From positions 497,648-561,647 of the forward strand of contig NZ_CP007287.1 of the NCBI RefSeq assembly GCF_000737865.1: a stretch of DNA of 64,000 bases. Reading direction: 5' to 3'. The notes beneath the pieces were generated by a model, which saw only the letters and a program-made list of their open reading frames with translations, did no database searches and was not told the DNA's origin. Each line of letters starts with the position of its first letter. The first letter of the stretch is position 1. The position numbers and the translations under genes were made by a program. Shown one piece after another: positions 8,229-17,900 of the stretch. The DNA comes from Bifidobacterium coryneforme. GTDB lineage: Bacteria; Actinomycetota; Actinomycetes; Actinomycetales; Bifidobacteriaceae.

Positions 8229-8834
8229 ATGGATATGAACATCAACATACTGTTGTTCGAGGAATTCGAACCTCTCGACGTTTTTGGGCCTTTCGAGGTT
8301 TTCTTCAACACCCCTGGTGTCCGAACCCGGCTTTTCTGCCTGGATGGACCGCAGATGGTGTCTGGGGCTGGTCATGTTCCGGTCTTCGCCGTAGGACCGA
8401 ACGAGATTGACCATCGTGGGGTTCTCCTCATCCCCGGTGGCGATGGCACACGTCCCCTCAGCAAGGACCGTCGGTGGTTGGATAGGCTCGGAGAACTTGC
8501 ATCCGAAGCTTCACAGGTGCTGACCGTCTGTACGGGGTCGGCCCTACTGGCAGCCACAGGACTGCTGGACGGCCACCGAGCCACTTCGAACGACCTGGCC
8601 TTCGACTGGGTGACCAGTGTGAGTGATCGAGTCACCTGGATTCGAGATGCCCGCTGGACGGTAGATGGGAACTTCCGCACCTCATCAGGCATCTCCGCCG
8701 GTATCGATATGGCCCTCTCCTTCATTGAGGACATGGTCGGCCCTGATGCCGCGGACCGGGCAACCACTGAAATGGAATACGTCCGCAACAGGGATTCGAA
8801 TTTCGACCCCTTCTCCCGGCCTGATACTCACTAG
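8229..8834 (+). CDS. DJ-1/PfpI-family protein
   Basis: A 201-residue member of the DJ-1/PfpI (class I glutamine amidotransferase-like) superfamily. The nucleophile-elbow cysteine is Cys101 in LTVCTGSALLAATGLL, and the N-terminal acidic residue typical of the site is in ILLFEEFEPLDVFGPFEVF. The pattern is close to the isonitrile hydratase/AraC-sensor type of PfpI domain, without a DNA-binding part. Members handle reactive electrophiles or hydrate isonitriles; substrate is not predictable here. GGAG lies upstream of the start. It is probably cytoplasmic and monocistronic, 62 bases before the next gene. Confidence 0.82.
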   Translation: MDMNINILLFEEFEPLDVFGPFEVFFNTPGVRTRLFCLDGPQMVSGAGHVPVFAVGPNEIDHRGVLLIPGGDGTRPLSKDRRWLDRLGELASEASQVLTVCTGSALLAATGLLDGHRATSNDLAFDWVTSVSDRVTWIRDARWTVDGNFRTSSGISAGIDMALSFIEDMVGPDAADRATTEMEYVRNRDSNFDPFSRPDTH

Positions 8835-8896
8835 GACCGATACGGATGAACCACCCTGGCGAGGACATCGTACACGTTTCAGGAAGAAGGGATGAT

Positions 8897-9907
8897 ATGA
8901 GTGGGGAAGAGGATGTGAGGGGCTCGAAGACTCTGTCCGACGTGAAGGAAGCCGGTACGAATCAGACGCCGGGCAAGGATGATGCAGACCCTGCCGAGGG
9001 GTCGGGTCGCCCCCGGTGGTTGGTTCCGGTTGTTTCGGCCGTTGTTGTGGTTGTGTTTGTCGTGACTGGCGTGGCCTCCTGGATGGTGGTTTCCGGCGGG
9101 GACCATGACAGTGAGGCGGAGCGGTGCTCCCGGGCCGTGGCCCTTCTGGAGAGGCCGGCCGGCGGGTCAGCCGCCAGGGTGGCGCGCTGGCGGGAGGCGG
9201 CTGAGGTTAGCTCCGACCAGGTCAGGGACGTGAAGACGGTGATCGTCATGGCCAGGGCCGTGAAGAACGCCGGCGGTATCAGGCCGCAGACCTTTGGCTG
9301 CGACGCGTCCATGACGACGCAGGACCTGAAGGCTGTTGCCGACAAGGCCGAGGGTCTAAACGGCCGGTACCGCGAACTGGACCGGGCCGCGAAGGCGGTC
9401 CTGGCCTCCTGCGACGCGAAGGACCTGGACGACGCACGCACCGCCTTAGATACGAAGAAGGAAGAGGCCTCCAGACTGCTGGGCGACAGCGACGGGAAGG
9501 TGACGGACAACGCCACCCGCGAGGCTTTGCAACATACCATCGGACAGGCCGAGCAGACCAAGGGTGACAAGGCACAGGCCTGGCGGGATGCTGTTGGTCC
9601 TCTCCAGGCGGCCATCGACCAAGTGAACGCCTCCATGCAGGCCAAGGCTCAGGCGGACCAGCAGGCCGCAGAACGGGCCGCCCGGGAAGCTGCACGGCAG
9701 CAGGCACAGGCCGCCCAACAGACGGCCTCATCCTATCGGCCCTCCTATGGGCAGAACGGAGGTGGCGGCTGGACATCCCTCGCACCGGCACAGCAGTCAG
9801 CTCCATCGACGCCACGCGGCAGCGGGTCCAATTGGAGAGAAAGACTGAACAGTCAGCAACCGCTCGGTAATGGCTGTAATCCTGATGGCTCATGTGGCAT
9901 TGGCTGA
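8897..9907 (+). CDS. Membrane-anchored coiled-coil protein of unknown function
   Basis: ATG 8897 was chosen over the upstream 8846 start because AGGAAGAAGG precedes it, giving 336 residues. A charged cytoplasmic N-terminus of about 40 residues is followed by one membrane helix (LVPVVSAVVVVVFVVTGVAS). The extracytoplasmic part is Ala/Lys/Glu/Gln-rich and helical, with a Gln/Ala-rich stretch, a Gly/Ser/Pro tail and the unusual end GNGCNPDGSCGIG. Four cysteines in the outer part (in ERCSRA, TFGCDAS, LASCDAK and the C-terminal pair region) could form disulphides. I do not recognise a known family. It resembles the excalibur protein at 6646 in architecture, not sequence. Confidence 0.7.
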   Translation: MSGEEDVRGSKTLSDVKEAGTNQTPGKDDADPAEGSGRPRWLVPVVSAVVVVVFVVTGVASWMVVSGGDHDSEAERCSRAVALLERPAGGSAARVARWREAAEVSSDQVRDVKTVIVMARAVKNAGGIRPQTFGCDASMTTQDLKAVADKAEGLNGRYRELDRAAKAVLASCDAKDLDDARTALDTKKEEASRLLGDSDGKVTDNATREALQHTIGQAEQTKGDKAQAWRDAVGPLQAAIDQVNASMQAKAQADQQAAERAAREAARQQAQAAQQTASSYRPSYGQNGGGGWTSLAPAQQSAPSTPRGSGSNWRERLNSQQPLGNGCNPDGSCGIG

Positions 9908-10033
9908 TTGATTAAACCATGTCAACAAGCCGGTTCTTTGCAGGCCTTAATATCTCACTGGCTTTCGTCGTGGATGACTGCCTGTCTGGAGCGAAGTGCC
10001 GGTACTGCATTCGAGGGTTGTGTGCGACCTCGC

Positions 10034-10717
10034 TTAAGAACGCCGTTGATTACTGTGGTTGGCCTGTCTCCTGTTCCACGTGGCCAAGTGACTGATGATA
10101 GTCGGGTCTTCACATAGGTAGTAGGCAGCCAGCTCCCGGTTGAACCAGGTCCTGTCCTTCTCGCTGGTGGGCACGGTGAGTGGTTGCCGATTGTGTGCAG
10201 CAATTAACAAGCCATTGGCGGTGAGGAGTGCTGTCCTTTTATTGCCGTCGCCGAACGGTTGCATCCGAGCGAGGCCTGCGAACAGGTTCGTTGCTTTGGT
10301 AAGGTCATCATCTTCTTTTCTCCGGATGCTGTTTTCGACCAGGGCGGAGATTGCGTCAGGATCCGGGACTGGCGGCTCGTATCTGCCCAATGGGGTGCTC
10401 ACCGATACGGGGTAGTGCTCGTCGCGCAGTTTGCCGGGGTCCATGGCGGCGGTCCTGGTCAGTTGTGCATTAATGCCCTTTATGAAGTCCAGGTCAATCG
10501 GGCGGTGGGCATAGTCATAGTGGCTGGTGTAATCAGCGGACTGCCGCAAATCGAGCAGAAGGTTGTAGTCGGCCTTGGAGACGAGGACGTTGGGGTTACC
10601 CGTGTGGAGGAACTCCTCGGTGGCTGTGAAAGTGGACTGGAGCCCGTCGAACGTGCGTCCCATCGCGTACAGCAGTTTTGCAAGTTGCCTGGTACTCAGC
10701 GGTTCGGGCTCACTCAT
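10034..10717 (-). CDS. Fic/DOC-family protein with substituted catalytic histidine
   Basis: Fic-fold protein of 227 residues; family members usually transfer AMP or another phosphate-containing group onto target proteins. The signature reads FAGLARMQPFGDGNKRTALL (146-165). Canonical Fic motifs have HPF, but here Gln153 takes the place of the catalytic His, while Pro-Phe, Asp157, Gly-Asn and Lys/Arg are kept. The protein may therefore be inactive in AMP transfer or use another chemistry. An N-terminal helical region (1-70) precedes the core. GGAAGG lies upstream of the ATG. The nearest minus-strand gene upstream is the small protein at 11256, 540 bases away. Confidence 0.82.
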   Translation of the reverse strand: MSEPEPLSTRQLAKLLYAMGRTFDGLQSTFTATEEFLHTGNPNVLVSKADYNLLLDLRQSADYTSHYDYAHRPIDLDFIKGINAQLTRTAAMDPGKLRDEHYPVSVSTPLGRYEPPVPDPDAISALVENSIRRKEDDDLTKATNLFAGLARMQPFGDGNKRTALLTANGLLIAAHNRQPLTVPTSEKDRTWFNRELAAYYLCEDPTIISHLATWNRRQANHSNQRRS

Positions 10718-11255
10718 ACGTGTGTCTTCCTTCCGCTTCTGCTCAGATTAGTTTCTTTCAAACCGTGCGTGCCTTGCTCGGACTGTTTCCGTTCGGTTTT
10801 ATTAGGCCCCGCGTTCCGAATGTGGACTCTGGTGGGCGGTTCGTTGGTAATTTCCCCTGATAATATTTCTTGCCCGGCCTCAGGCAAAGAGGTGTCAATC
10901 TCTACAGAAATGTGGAACATAACAGAGGTGCGGAACATAGGCGGGGCTTGGAATCGAGGGTAAAACCCTTGCATCCTGCTCCACATAGAAACTCACTGTT
11001 TGCGGTCTCATGATTCCGGTCGGAGTGCTATGAGGCATGAGCGATGGGACATCAGGGATGCTAACCGCAATACGAAATACGGTATATGAAGCAAGTGGGA
11101 TTTCGAATGTCTGTATGCTTAAAAAGTCTCGACATTTGAGTTTCAAGCATTGATGACAATAGAACTATGCTGGTTCGAATGCGGTTTAGTTGAGGGTCAT
11201 GCAAGCCGAGCATCAGCTGATCAAGTGGATTCCCTGTAAGAGGGTAGGGCCATTC
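10718..11255. other. Gap of about 540 bases between the Fic gene and a small gene, no gene supported
   Basis: Open frames here (for example 10895-11146 on the minus strand) lack ribosome sites and have low-complexity, non-protein-like translations. Base composition is visibly more A+T-rich than in neighbouring genes. It may be remnant sequence or hold promoters for the Fic gene. I see no repeat or RNA structure. Confidence 0.5.
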
Positions 11256-11483
11256 TCATTGACGCTTCCCGGTCTCAGAGGTTTTGTCGGTTGTACTGCG
11301 GCCCTGGGCCATGATCTCTTCGAACTCCTCTGCGCTGATAGGTCCCGCGGATGCGGCTCGTCGCCTAGGTTTGCCTAGAGGTAGGATTTCGCCACGCTCG
11401 GCCATGTCTGACAGCCTGTCGAACCGTTCCTGCTCTTCTGCGCTCAGTTCAATGGGATTCGGGTCTATTCTCAGTTCACTCAT
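11256..11483 (-). CDS. Small acidic protein of unknown function
   Basis: A 75-residue protein with a very good ribosome site (AAGGAG six bases before ATG 11483), which supports it as real. It is charged and predicted helical (IELSAEEQERFDRLSDMAER, about 12-31), then basic (KPRRRA), then acidic again (SAEEFEEIMAQ). There is no membrane segment. Size and composition resemble antitoxins or their relatives, and it lies upstream of the Fic gene on the same strand, but the 540-base gap argues against a simple operon. No VbhA-type inhibitory motif (S/TxxxE-G/N) is evident. Confidence 0.6.
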   Translation of the reverse strand: MSELRIDPNPIELSAEEQERFDRLSDMAERGEILPLGKPRRRAASAGPISAEEFEEIMAQGRSTTDKTSETGKRQ

Positions 11484-11731
11484 AGGTTTCTCCTTCAGTT
11501 TGTATCTAAGATGCTGGTAAACGGTTAGCGCTCAGTTTGATTCTACGACTGCCTGCTTTTTACATGTTCGGCCTCGACGGGTGAATCTGGTCTTGTCCGG
11601 ACCGAGCATGTCGCCGATATATGAGGGTGATGGCTCCTACACAAGGGTGTAGGTGCTGTATCTGATGGGGAGTGGCGTAGCGCGGTCTGGGTAAAATGAG
11701 ACCAGTTCTGAATCGTGTTCGAAAGGCGTAT

Positions 11732-12757
11732 ATGGCGAAGTTCCGGCAGTCTTTTCTGGTTCGACTGGTGTTCGGCTGGCTGGCGCGGATTCTGGCCATG
11801 GTCTCCTTGCTGGTGCTGGGCGCCAGGGCACTGCCTGCCTGGTTTCCTGTCGTCCCGTACCTTCCTGACCTTGTGTCTCTTACACCTTGGCTGATACTGG
11901 TCGATCTCCTTGCGCTGGTCCTTGCCCTGACGGCTTCCAAATGGATGACCGCCCTGATCCTGATTGCTGCCTTGGCTCTGAATGTCTCCTGGCAGTACCC
12001 CTTTTACAGCGGGGGTCGGGATATCTCGGATGTGTCCATGACAAGGATGGCCTTGGGGCATCCAGACCGGAACGATGGCGTCGCCCGGGTCATGACCGCG
12101 AACGTATACAAGGGGCAGGCAGACGAGCACGCGATCGTCAACGCTGTCAAGGAGAACCGGGTGGAGGTTCTGGCGCTTCAGGAGACGACGGACGACTTCG
12201 TCCAACGGCTTCAAGATGCCGGTATCAATGAATATCTGCCCTATAAGAAGGTGTCCTCGGCTGACGGGAAGTATGGCAACGGCCTGTGGACAGCGGCCCC
12301 GATGGGGTCACCTTCCCGGGACGATGTGAACTCCCGAGCCTCCATGATGCCGGCCGGGAGCATCGATTTCAATCAGGGCTCCACCAGCATTCGCTTTATT
12401 TCGGTTCATACGACGTCGCCCACGCCCGGGTATTGGTCGGACTGGCGCGACAGCATCGATGACATGAACAGTCTTAAACAGCACATCCACACCAGGTATG
12501 TACTGATGGGGGACTTCAACTCCACGTACGATCATGCCGTGTTCCGTGATTTCCTGGGAGACAGATTCCAGGACGCCGCCCGTATGGCTGGGCATGGGAT
12601 GACCATGAGCTGGCCCACCGACCGTTCGTGGGTTCCAAGGGCGGTTGCCATCGATCATGTGGTGGTCGACCAGGGCATCAGGGCAAGCCAGATGCAGACC
12701 TTGACCATTCCCGGGTCGGATCACGCGGCCTTGCTCGCGACGTTGGAGGTTGACTGA
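11732..12757 (+). CDS. Membrane-tethered endonuclease/exonuclease/phosphatase-family protein
   Basis: From ATG 11732 (GAAAGGCG upstream) the protein has 341 residues. Two or three membrane helices at the N-terminus (about 8-30, 37-75) are followed by an extracytoplasmic EEP domain. Domain landmarks: VMTANVYKG, LALQETTDDF (metal-binding Glu), VLMGDFNST (Asp/Asn site) and the C-terminal AIDHVVV and GSDHAALLATLEV (Asp-His pair). This arrangement is common in actinobacteria, where such proteins are annotated as phosphohydrolases; the substrate (phospholipid head group, nucleic acid or other) is unknown. An in-frame ATG at 11696 has no ribosome site. The gene converges on xseB with 31 bases between. 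Confidence 0.82.
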   Translation: MAKFRQSFLVRLVFGWLARILAMVSLLVLGARALPAWFPVVPYLPDLVSLTPWLILVDLLALVLALTASKWMTALILIAALALNVSWQYPFYSGGRDISDVSMTRMALGHPDRNDGVARVMTANVYKGQADEHAIVNAVKENRVEVLALQETTDDFVQRLQDAGINEYLPYKKVSSADGKYGNGLWTAAPMGSPSRDDVNSRASMMPAGSIDFNQGSTSIRFISVHTTSPTPGYWSDWRDSIDDMNSLKQHIHTRYVLMGDFNSTYDHAVFRDFLGDRFQDAARMAGHGMTMSWPTDRSWVPRAVAIDHVVVDQGIRASQMQTLTIPGSDHAALLATLEVD

Positions 12758-12788
12758 GCGGGGCCGAAAGGACCGGTTCGAACCGAAT

Positions 12789-13109
12789 TCAGGCGTCCAG
12801 GTTGGACTGGGTGCCTGCCTGGGCGCCGGCGCTGGCCTGCTCCTCCTGGGCGGCATCGAGCTTTGCCCGGACCTGACCCAGAAGTTCCTGGGCACGTTTG
12901 GCCAGGGCTTCGCCAATCTCCCACTGTCGCATGGAGGCATCCAGGTCCAGTCCGCCGGCTTCCAGGGCCTGAACCGCCTGGATGAGCTGGTCGCGGGCCT
13001 GCTCATAGGGGAGCTTGGCGATGGTTTCGCGTTCCTTGTCGGTCAGGGCCGAAGCCAGCTCGGGTGCTTCCTGCTTGCCCTTCGTCTGCTTGGTGGATGA
13101 TTCACTCAT
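12789..13109 (-). CDS. xseB: Exodeoxyribonuclease VII small subunit
   Basis: Small subunit of exonuclease VII, which degrades single-stranded DNA together with XseA during mismatch and other repair. The core LPYEQARDQLIQAVQALEAG through LDASMRQWEIGEALAKRAQE (33-74) is the family signature of two helices. The protein has 106 residues with charged, probably disordered ends. AAGGAG precedes ATG 13109. It lies 77 bases downstream of xseA on the same strand, the usual operon order. Confidence 0.95.
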   Translation of the reverse strand: MSESSTKQTKGKQEAPELASALTDKERETIAKLPYEQARDQLIQAVQALEAGGLDLDASMRQWEIGEALAKRAQELLGQVRAKLDAAQEEQASAGAQAGTQSNLDA

Positions 13110-13186
13110 TGATGCTCCTTGTGGGATTTGTCAGTTGCTTGGTTCGTATGTGGAAGGCATGTGGGCCATGGCGGCATGGGTCGGTA

Positions 13187-14500
13187 TCAACCGGCTGCAA
13201 CGACCCTGGTTTCAATCTTCCCCTCCTTGACCGTAAGGGTCAGGTCCTGGTCCTCGGATACCTGGTCGGGACTGCTGACCACCTTGCCATTGGCGGTCTG
13301 CACCACCGCGTAGCCCCTGTCCAGAGTGGACTGGGGGGAGAGGGCAGTCAGGGAGGATTGGAGTTTCTCCACCGTAAGGGAGGCATCATCCACAATCCGC
13401 CGGAGGGCGATGTCCAGGCGGACCCTGGAATCGTCGACCAGCCGTTGGGGCTTGTCCAGCATGGTCTGCGGCTTGGTGAGGCTGGGGCGATTGGCATACC
13501 CCTCAATCAACCGTGTCTCGCCCTCGACCATGGTCTGGATACGGGATTCGATTCGTGTTCGGGCTTCCAGGACGATTGCCTCCTGCTCAACCAGGTCGGG
13601 CACCACACGCTTGGCCGCGTCGGTGGGTGTGGAGGCTCTCAGGTCGGCTGCCAGATCGATCAGGGTCCAATCATCTTCGTGCCCGATGGCTGAAACGATG
13701 GGTGTCCGGCAGGCTGCGGTCGCCCGAACCACGGTCTCGTCGGAGAACCCGAGCAGGTCCTCGAAGCTGCCGCCGCCCCTGGCCACGATAATGACATCGA
13801 CATCGGGGTCCTGATCGAGTTTGTTTATGGCCTGGACCACCTCGGGCGGGCACTGCGGTCCCTGCACGTGGGCGTGAACCACTGTGAACTCAATCGTGGG
13901 CCAGCGCAGACGGGCATTGGTGATGACATCACCCTCGGCCCTTGCCTTGGGAGCGCAAATCAATCCGATCCTCGCCGGAAACTCGGGTAGGGGGATCTTG
14001 TTCTCCGCATCGAAGAGACCTTCGCCCTTGAGTTTCCGCCTCAGCTCATCGATCTGCTCTTTCAGGTCGCCGGTACCGACGCGCTTGATCCGGTCGGCCA
14101 TGAAGCTGAGCCTGGTCTGCTTGGTCCAGAGGTCGGGCCGGCCATGCACCACCACTCGGTCCCCCTGGCGGAAGTCCCTGGCCTGGGTGGCGAAGGCCCT
14201 GAACCCCATGACGTTGAGGGATATGTCTTCGAAGTTGTCGCGGAGGGTCAGATAGGCCGAACCGGTGCGTCGTGTATTGATCTCGACGATCTGCCCTTCA
14301 ATCCAGGCCCCGGGCCAGCGTGCCACTGCATCGTGGTACTTCTGGCTGAGTACGCTGACCGGCCACGGGTCCTCCTCGGTGGTGTCCCGTGCCAACCGGG
14401 GCAACTGGTCCAGAGGTTTGGGGGCCGGGCCGCCCGGCCCGGCTGAAACGGCGGGGGCGCTCATCGTTCCGTCCACATCCGAACCCATGTATGCTCGCAC
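13187..14500 (-). CDS. xseA: Exodeoxyribonuclease VII large subunit
   Basis: Catalytic subunit of exonuclease VII, 437 residues. An N-terminal OB-fold (WPVSVLSQKYHDAV through FMADRIKRVG, about 47-140) is followed by the catalytic domain with RIGLICAPKARAEGDVITNA, the conserved VDVIIVARGGGSFEDLLGFS, and TPIVSAIGHEDDWTLIDLAADLRASTPTDAA. A long coiled-coil region and the C-terminal LDRGYAVVQ motif complete it. GTG 14500 was taken as the start because AGGAGG sits six bases upstream; the ATG at 14488 is less well placed. xseB follows. Confidence 0.95.
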   Translation of the reverse strand: MRAYMGSDVDGTMSAPAVSAGPGGPAPKPLDQLPRLARDTTEEDPWPVSVLSQKYHDAVARWPGAWIEGQIVEINTRRTGSAYLTLRDNFEDISLNVMGFRAFATQARDFRQGDRVVVHGRPDLWTKQTRLSFMADRIKRVGTGDLKEQIDELRRKLKGEGLFDAENKIPLPEFPARIGLICAPKARAEGDVITNARLRWPTIEFTVVHAHVQGPQCPPEVVQAINKLDQDPDVDVIIVARGGGSFEDLLGFSDETVVRATAACRTPIVSAIGHEDDWTLIDLAADLRASTPTDAAKRVVPDLVEQEAIVLEARTRIESRIQTMVEGETRLIEGYANRPSLTKPQTMLDKPQRLVDDSRVRLDIALRRIVDDASLTVEKLQSSLTALSPQSTLDRGYAVVQTANGKVVSSPDQVSEDQDLTLTVKEGKIETRVVAAG

Positions 14501-14930
14501 CTGTTGCCTCCTGACCGCTGGCTCCGCCGGACAGACCAGCTGACCGGGCTATGCCCCATCCGGCCTGGCCGGTGCCATGAAAAGTCCTTTCAGGGTCTCT
14601 CAATACGGGGACAAATACCCCAACGAATATGAGATGGGATGCTGTCCGCCCCCGGTTCGCAAAGAGGTCGGCAACCCAGCTGTTTCACCAAGGGCAAAAT
14701 ACGATAATCCTGAGGAACAGCGGGCGGAGAAATGCGCCTGCCTGGTGCAAAATCCTATTGTTCTGCGGCAGCTGGTGGGGTCCCTAAGGAGTGATTGAAA
14801 GCACGTGACGGGGAAACGCCGTCGAGGCCGGGGCCATTGACTTCTGGCGGTAGCATTGTGAGAGCAAGCCAGGTATTGTGAGGGGTTTACTTTTCCCCGT
14901 CATGGCGGTCTCACGAATTGAGGTTGTTTC
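14501..14930. other. Divergent intergenic region upstream of xseA and the giant gene
   Basis: About 430 bases between divergent genes. No supported gene, tRNA or known leader was seen. It must hold promoters for both sides, and a long leader ahead of the 5.4-kb gene is possible. Short repeats such as GTGAG near 14860-14883 were noted but are not convincing as sites. Confidence 0.45.
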
Positions 14931-17900
14931 ATGTCTGAAGGCGTCGACGCCCCAGGTCGGTATAGGGGAACGGGAACAGGGGAACTTCTGCGCGTGGGGC
15001 TTGATATCGGCTCCACCACGGTCAAGGCCGTGGTTCTTGGAGTCGAGGACGGGCTGGATCAGGCCCTCTTCAGCGACTATCGCCGACATCACGCCAATGT
15101 TCGACAGTGCGTGGCCGAGCTGGTCACCGACATCAGGATCGCCCTCTCCAGGGTCGGGCTGGCGAAGAACCCGATCAGTCTCGTCATCACCGGTTCCGGA
15201 GGTCTGGAACTGGCCAGTCAGCTCCAGGCTGAGTTCGCCCAGGAGGTCATCGCCGAAACCGAAGCCATCAACGCCACCTATCCCGAAGGCGATGTAATCA
15301 TCGAACTTGGCGGCGAGGACGCCAAGATCACCTACCTGAAGCCAACCCCTGAGCAAAGGATGAATGGTTCCTGCGCGGGCGGAACAGGTGCGTTCATAGA
15401 CCAGATGGCCACCCTTCTCAACACCGATGCTTCCGGCCTGAACGAAATGGCCTCCAGATACAGGACCATCTACCCCATTGCGTCACGTTGCGGGGTTTTC
15501 GCCAAATCCGATCTCCAACCCCTGATAAACGACGGGGCGGCCAAGGAGGACCTGGCCGCGTCAATCTTCAATGCTGTAGCCACCCAAACCATATCAGGTT
15601 TGGCCTGCGGCCGACCCATCCGGGGCAACGTGATTTTCCTGGGTGGACCCCTGTTCTTCATGAGTGAGCTCAGGGAATCCTTCAAGCGCATTCTCCAGGA
15701 CCGGGTCAGCCGCTACATCATCCCCGAGAACGCCCACCTTTATGTCGCTTACGGGGCGGCCATCATGGCCGGGCGCGGCGATCAGGATGATTCTGATGGT
15801 GCTGCGCAGGTGAAAACAGACTACTCACCTGATACCGACGTGAATGACCCCTTCGGCCCGGCATGGGGACTGGACCAGGAGGAGGTCGACAGGGCCAGAT
15901 CCGAGAAGGCCACCGACCTGGATAGGCTGGCTCTCAAGGATGCGATGCAGGATGGCCGTACAACCAGTCTGGTCGGCAACGAAGAGGGGAGCGGGGCGGC
16001 GGTTCCGGCTGGGCGGTCCCACCCTGAGGAAGTCACACAGGATGGCTGCCGGACCGGGCATTTCGATCTGTCGTCGCTGGATGGTGTGCTTGCTGCTCTG
16101 GCCGGTCTGGAGAACATGCCCTCGACGGCCAGGACTATCCGTCCCCTCTTTCTGAATACGCAAGAGCACGAGGAGTTTGACGACCGGCATGGTGCCCAGG
16201 TCATCCCAACCGGGGATCTGACGGGGGCCAAGGGGCCGCACTTTCTGGGGATTGACGCGGGAAGCACCACCATCAAGGCCGTTCTGATCAATGACGACAA
16301 GACCATTGTTTGGTCCACCTATGGGGTCCATAAGGACAGTCCTCTGATTGCCGCCGTGGATATTGTCAGGGAGGTTCGGAAGTCCCTGCCGGATGGCGCC
16401 TATATCGCCCGGGCCTGCGCCACCGGTTACGGCGAAGGCCTGATCACCGCCGGCCTGCACGTGGACGAGGGTGTGGTTGAGACCATGGCGCATTACCGGG
16501 CGGCTGAAGAGATAAGCCCGGGGGTCACCTCGGTCATCGACATCGGTGGTCAGGACATGAAGTACATAGCCGTCAACGACGGGGTCATCGATTCAATCTG
16601 CGTCAATGAGGCTTGTTCGGCCGGTTGCGGGTCCTTCCTGCAGACCTTCGCCCAGTCCATGGGAATCAGCATTCAGGAATTCACCAGGCAGGCCCTGGCC
16701 TCCGAGGCTCCGACCGATCTGGGGTCACGTTGCACGGTCTTCATGAACTCCTCGGTAAAGCAGGCCCAAAAGGAGGGCGCCTCCCCGGAGGACATAGCCG
16801 CAGGTCTCTGCTATTCGGTGGTCAGAAACGCCTTATATAAGGTCATCAAGTTGCGTGATGCCAACGCCCTGGGGCCGGTTGTGGTGGTCCAGGGCGGGAC
16901 CTTCCTCAACGATGCCGTTCTGCGAGCCTTCGAGCTGCTGACTGGTCGCAAGGTCACCAGACCCAATATCGCCGGGCTCATGGGGGCCTACGGAGCCGCA
17001 CTGACGGCGCGCATGCACTGCCCTCAGAATGAGGAGATCGAAGATATCGTCGCGGCGGGTCCCCGCATGGCCCACCCATCCTTAGGGGTGGCTGACGGGG
17101 ATGGGGCCAAGGGGGTCACGCCCACCACCGTCAACAAGGCCCCGGTTCCTGTCCGGGCACAGCTGTCGCAGGCTTCGGTCAACAGGATCGAATCCCGGGG
17201 TTCCGATAGCGGGCGCTCCCAGGTACCGCCGAGCGCCGGGTCCAAGAACGAGCAAGGGTTCAAATCGACTTTGCCCGGCATCCAGGTCGATGAGGGCCAT
17301 GTGGTCAGTTCCATCCTGGCCGGGGATCAGCTGGACAACCTCTCCATGACCACCACCCATGATGTCTGCAAGCTCTGCCAGAACCACTGCAAGCTGACCA
17401 TCACCGAGTTCGAGGACGGTGGCCGCTACGTAACGGGGAACCGTTGCGAACGGGGCGGTGACAAGAACCGTAAACGTTCCGACCGTCCCAATCTCTATGA
17501 CTTCAAGTACAAGCGGGCCTTCGCTTACCGCCGTCTGACCCCAGACAAGGCCACCAGGGGCGATATCGGCATACCCCGGGTATTGAACATGTATGAGGAC
17601 TACCCCTTCTGGTTCACCCTCCTGACCTCCTTGGGTTTCCGAGTCATGATTTCGGGGCGGTCCAACCATGAACTCTTCGAGAGCGGCATGGAGTCAATCG
17701 CCTCGGAGAACATCTGCTATCCGGCGAAGCTGGTGCACGGGCATATCCGCTCCCTCCTCGACAAGGGGGTCGATACCATCTTCTACCCCTGCGTCACCTA
17801 TGAACAGGAGCTGGTGCCTGAAACGGACAACCATTACAACTGCCCCATCGTGGCCAACTACCCGGTGGTGATTGAGGCCAATGTGGCCGAGCTCAAGGAG

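Noticed and set aside
10895-11146. 83-residue minus-strand frame between the Fic gene and the small gene
   Set aside because: No ribosome site and an irregular composition.
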